DNA from: Pseudanabaena sp. lw0831
GTDB lineage: Bacteria; Cyanobacteriota; Cyanobacteriia; Pseudanabaenales; Pseudanabaenaceae
Direction: 5' to 3'
DNA length: 64,000 nt
NCBI RefSeq assembly: GCF_016584665.1
Contig: NZ_BBJB01000048.1
Span: 1 to 64,000, forward strand
Every line of letters starts with the position of its first letter. Position 1 is the stretch's first letter. The position numbers and the translations under genes were made by a program. The notes under the pieces were generated by a model that ran no database searches, was not told the origin of the DNA, and worked only from the letters and a program-made list of their open reading frames with translations. Shown one piece after another: positions 62,864 through 64,000 of the stretch.

Positions 62864-62982
62864 GGGCGATGCCCACGTGCTCGCCCTCTGACGCTAAAGA
62901 GCATATAATGAATAGGGAAAAGAAAAAAGGGAAAGAGTGTAAAGAATTAAGTCCTCACGCCCAAAAACAAGAAGAGTGAAAA

Positions 62983-64000
62983 TCAAACTACAACTCGAAA
63001 ACCAACATTGTCGTTGCGTATGCCTGCATTGTTCCTATTGCGATACGCTGAACGACAACCGAAATCGCTGTTGCTCCAAGAGCCACCACGAAGGGAGCGT
63101 AAATTTTGTTCGCCACCATATAGCCTAGCTCTTTCATCAGTTGGCGCACCATAGTAATTGTCATGCCAGATATCTTCGCACCACTCCCAGACATTGCCAT
63201 GCATATCATACAATCCCCAAGAATTTGCTAACTTCTCCCCAACTGGATGAGTTTTACTTTGCGAGTTCTCCCCATACCATGCATAGTTCTCTAATTGATT
63301 AACATCAACATCGAAATCATCACCGAAATCAATATAGTAGAAATAATCAATATCGAAATCATTACCGAAATAATATTTTCCAGTACTTCCCGCCCGACAA
63401 GCATATTCCCATTGTGCTTCGCTAGGCAGTTTTACAGTTTTTTTAACCATTCCTGATAGCTTCTTACAGAAAGCTACTGCATCATCCCAAGATACCTGCT
63501 CAACAGGAAGATTGTCACCTTTGTAGTTCGATGGATTATTTCCCATAACTGACTGATATTGCTTTTGGGTAATCGGATATTTACCGATTTTAAATGCCTT
63601 CAAATTAACTCTGTGAGTTGGTTTTTCATCCTCAAAGTCATCACTTCCCATTGAGAAACTCCCCTCAGGAATATCCACTAATTCTAATTTCACGCCATTC
63701 GGCAAATCCAAAACTAGACCATTAGATTCTTTTTTTGGTTTCTCAAACTCTTTAGACAGCACGAATACTGGACTGGCAGACACTATCAATCCATATTTGT
63801 CATCTATATCCGCAACATCATTGATCATACTTTCTAGCTCTTCAAACCAATCGCAACTTGTCAAATCATATTTGCGATCAATATCCGAAACATCCTCATC
63901 ACGCAATCGCAAATGATCTTTCTGATAATCACGCAAATCTTTTAACTCTTGAGTCGTTGGTGGATTCCGTTCCTCCAACATCTCCTTTAGCAATTCCTCA
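62983..64000 (-). CDS. FGE-sulfatase/C-lectin-domain protein (5' partial)
   Basis: The frame remains open to the window edge, so the start lies beyond 64000; a TTG at 63993 is not the true start ([12 protein letters not shown] is readable before it). The visible N-terminal part has [20 protein letters not shown], matching the motif in the caspase-FGE protein's linker. Residues after ~95 form a formylglycine-generating-type domain ([91 protein letters not shown]). An Asp/Tyr-rich insertion is near 63300-63370. The upstream part may be an effector, such as a caspase, outside this window. Confidence 0.85.
   Translation of the reverse strand, partial: EELLKEMLEERNPPTTQELKDLRDYQKDHLRLRDEDVSDIDRKYDLTSCDWFEELESMINDVADIDDKYGLIVSASPVFVLSKEFEKPKKESNGLVLDLPNGVKLELVDIPEGSFSMGSDDFEDEKPTHRVNLKAFKIGKYPITQKQYQSVMGNNPSNYKGDNLPVEQVSWDDAVAFCKKLSGMVKKTVKLPSEAQWEYACRAGSTGKYYFGNDFDIDYFYYIDFGDDFDVDVNQLENYAWYGENSQSKTHPVGEKLANSWGLYDMHGNVWEWCEDIWHDNYYGAPTDERARLYGGEQNLRSLRGGSWSNSDFGCRSAYRNRNNAGIRNDNVGFRVVV

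Noticed and set aside
61669-62891. CRISPR array
   Set aside because: The repeats are few, partly in opposite orientation, with GC-rich hairpins and non-unique linkers; no cas gene is present.

Overview
The window is chromosomal DNA from a cyanobacterium. It carries sqdB (sulfolipid synthesis), a DASH cryptochrome, DUF3084 and TIGR04168-type proteins, XisH/XisI proteins, NACHT-membrane and caspase/FGE proteins, and very many HIP1-type GCGATCGC sites. The AT-rich base composition and long intergenic palindromes would suit a Pseudanabaena-like filamentous species, but the sequence alone does not prove the genus.

Layout. (1) 1-14089, plus strand: the distal half of a contractile injection system (CIS) cluster, of the kind seen in cyanobacteria. 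It has a partial repeat protein, a tube-initiator-like protein, VgrG/spike, a PAAR-like tip, gp25, baseplate J, tail protein I and an unassigned CIS protein. It ends with a Cache-HAMP membrane receptor and a membrane WD40 protein. Sheath, inner tube and ATPase must lie upstream if present. (2) 14118-23858, minus strand: a SWIM zinc-finger gene and an SNF2 helicase gene enclose an accessory block of orphan xisI, a nucleotide cyclase with cyclic-nucleotide-binding domains, an EACC1-like/caspase-FGE pair and a TumE/TumA toxin-antitoxin pair. (3) 24079-31205: thioredoxin, a secreted protein, and a chaperone-usher pilus locus with a LuxR-type regulator. (4) 31439-49747: mostly housekeeping genes (cry-DASH, amino-acid ABC permease, phosphoesterase, DnaJ, tRNA-Thr, purK, lipA, RNA-binding protein, rhomboid, response regulator, sqdB, BMC-domain protein, DUF3084, MoxR) separated by long palindromes. 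(5) 49853-56712: Uma2, a cyclase-NACHT-membrane protein split into two ORFs, an orphan ParD-like antitoxin, and an xisH-xisI cassette sitting between tex and a second copy of the tex 3' end. (6) 56722-64000: tex, a MITE with terminal inverted repeats, a SulP transporter with a cyclic-nucleotide-binding domain, a RAYT transposase with its REP array, a second MITE family, and a partial FGE-domain protein.

Themes. Cyclic-nucleotide signalling recurs: two class III cyclases, each in a predicted conflict or programmed-death setting (one beside a caspase, one fused to NACHT), plus a SulP transporter with a cNMP-binding domain. Almost every gene end has a long, near-perfect hairpin, and several hairpins share terminal sequences that look like small mobile elements. 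The best candidates for undescribed biology are the EACC1-caspase-cyclase block, the cyclase-NACHT protein, and the receptor plus WD40 membrane proteins attached to the CIS cluster.
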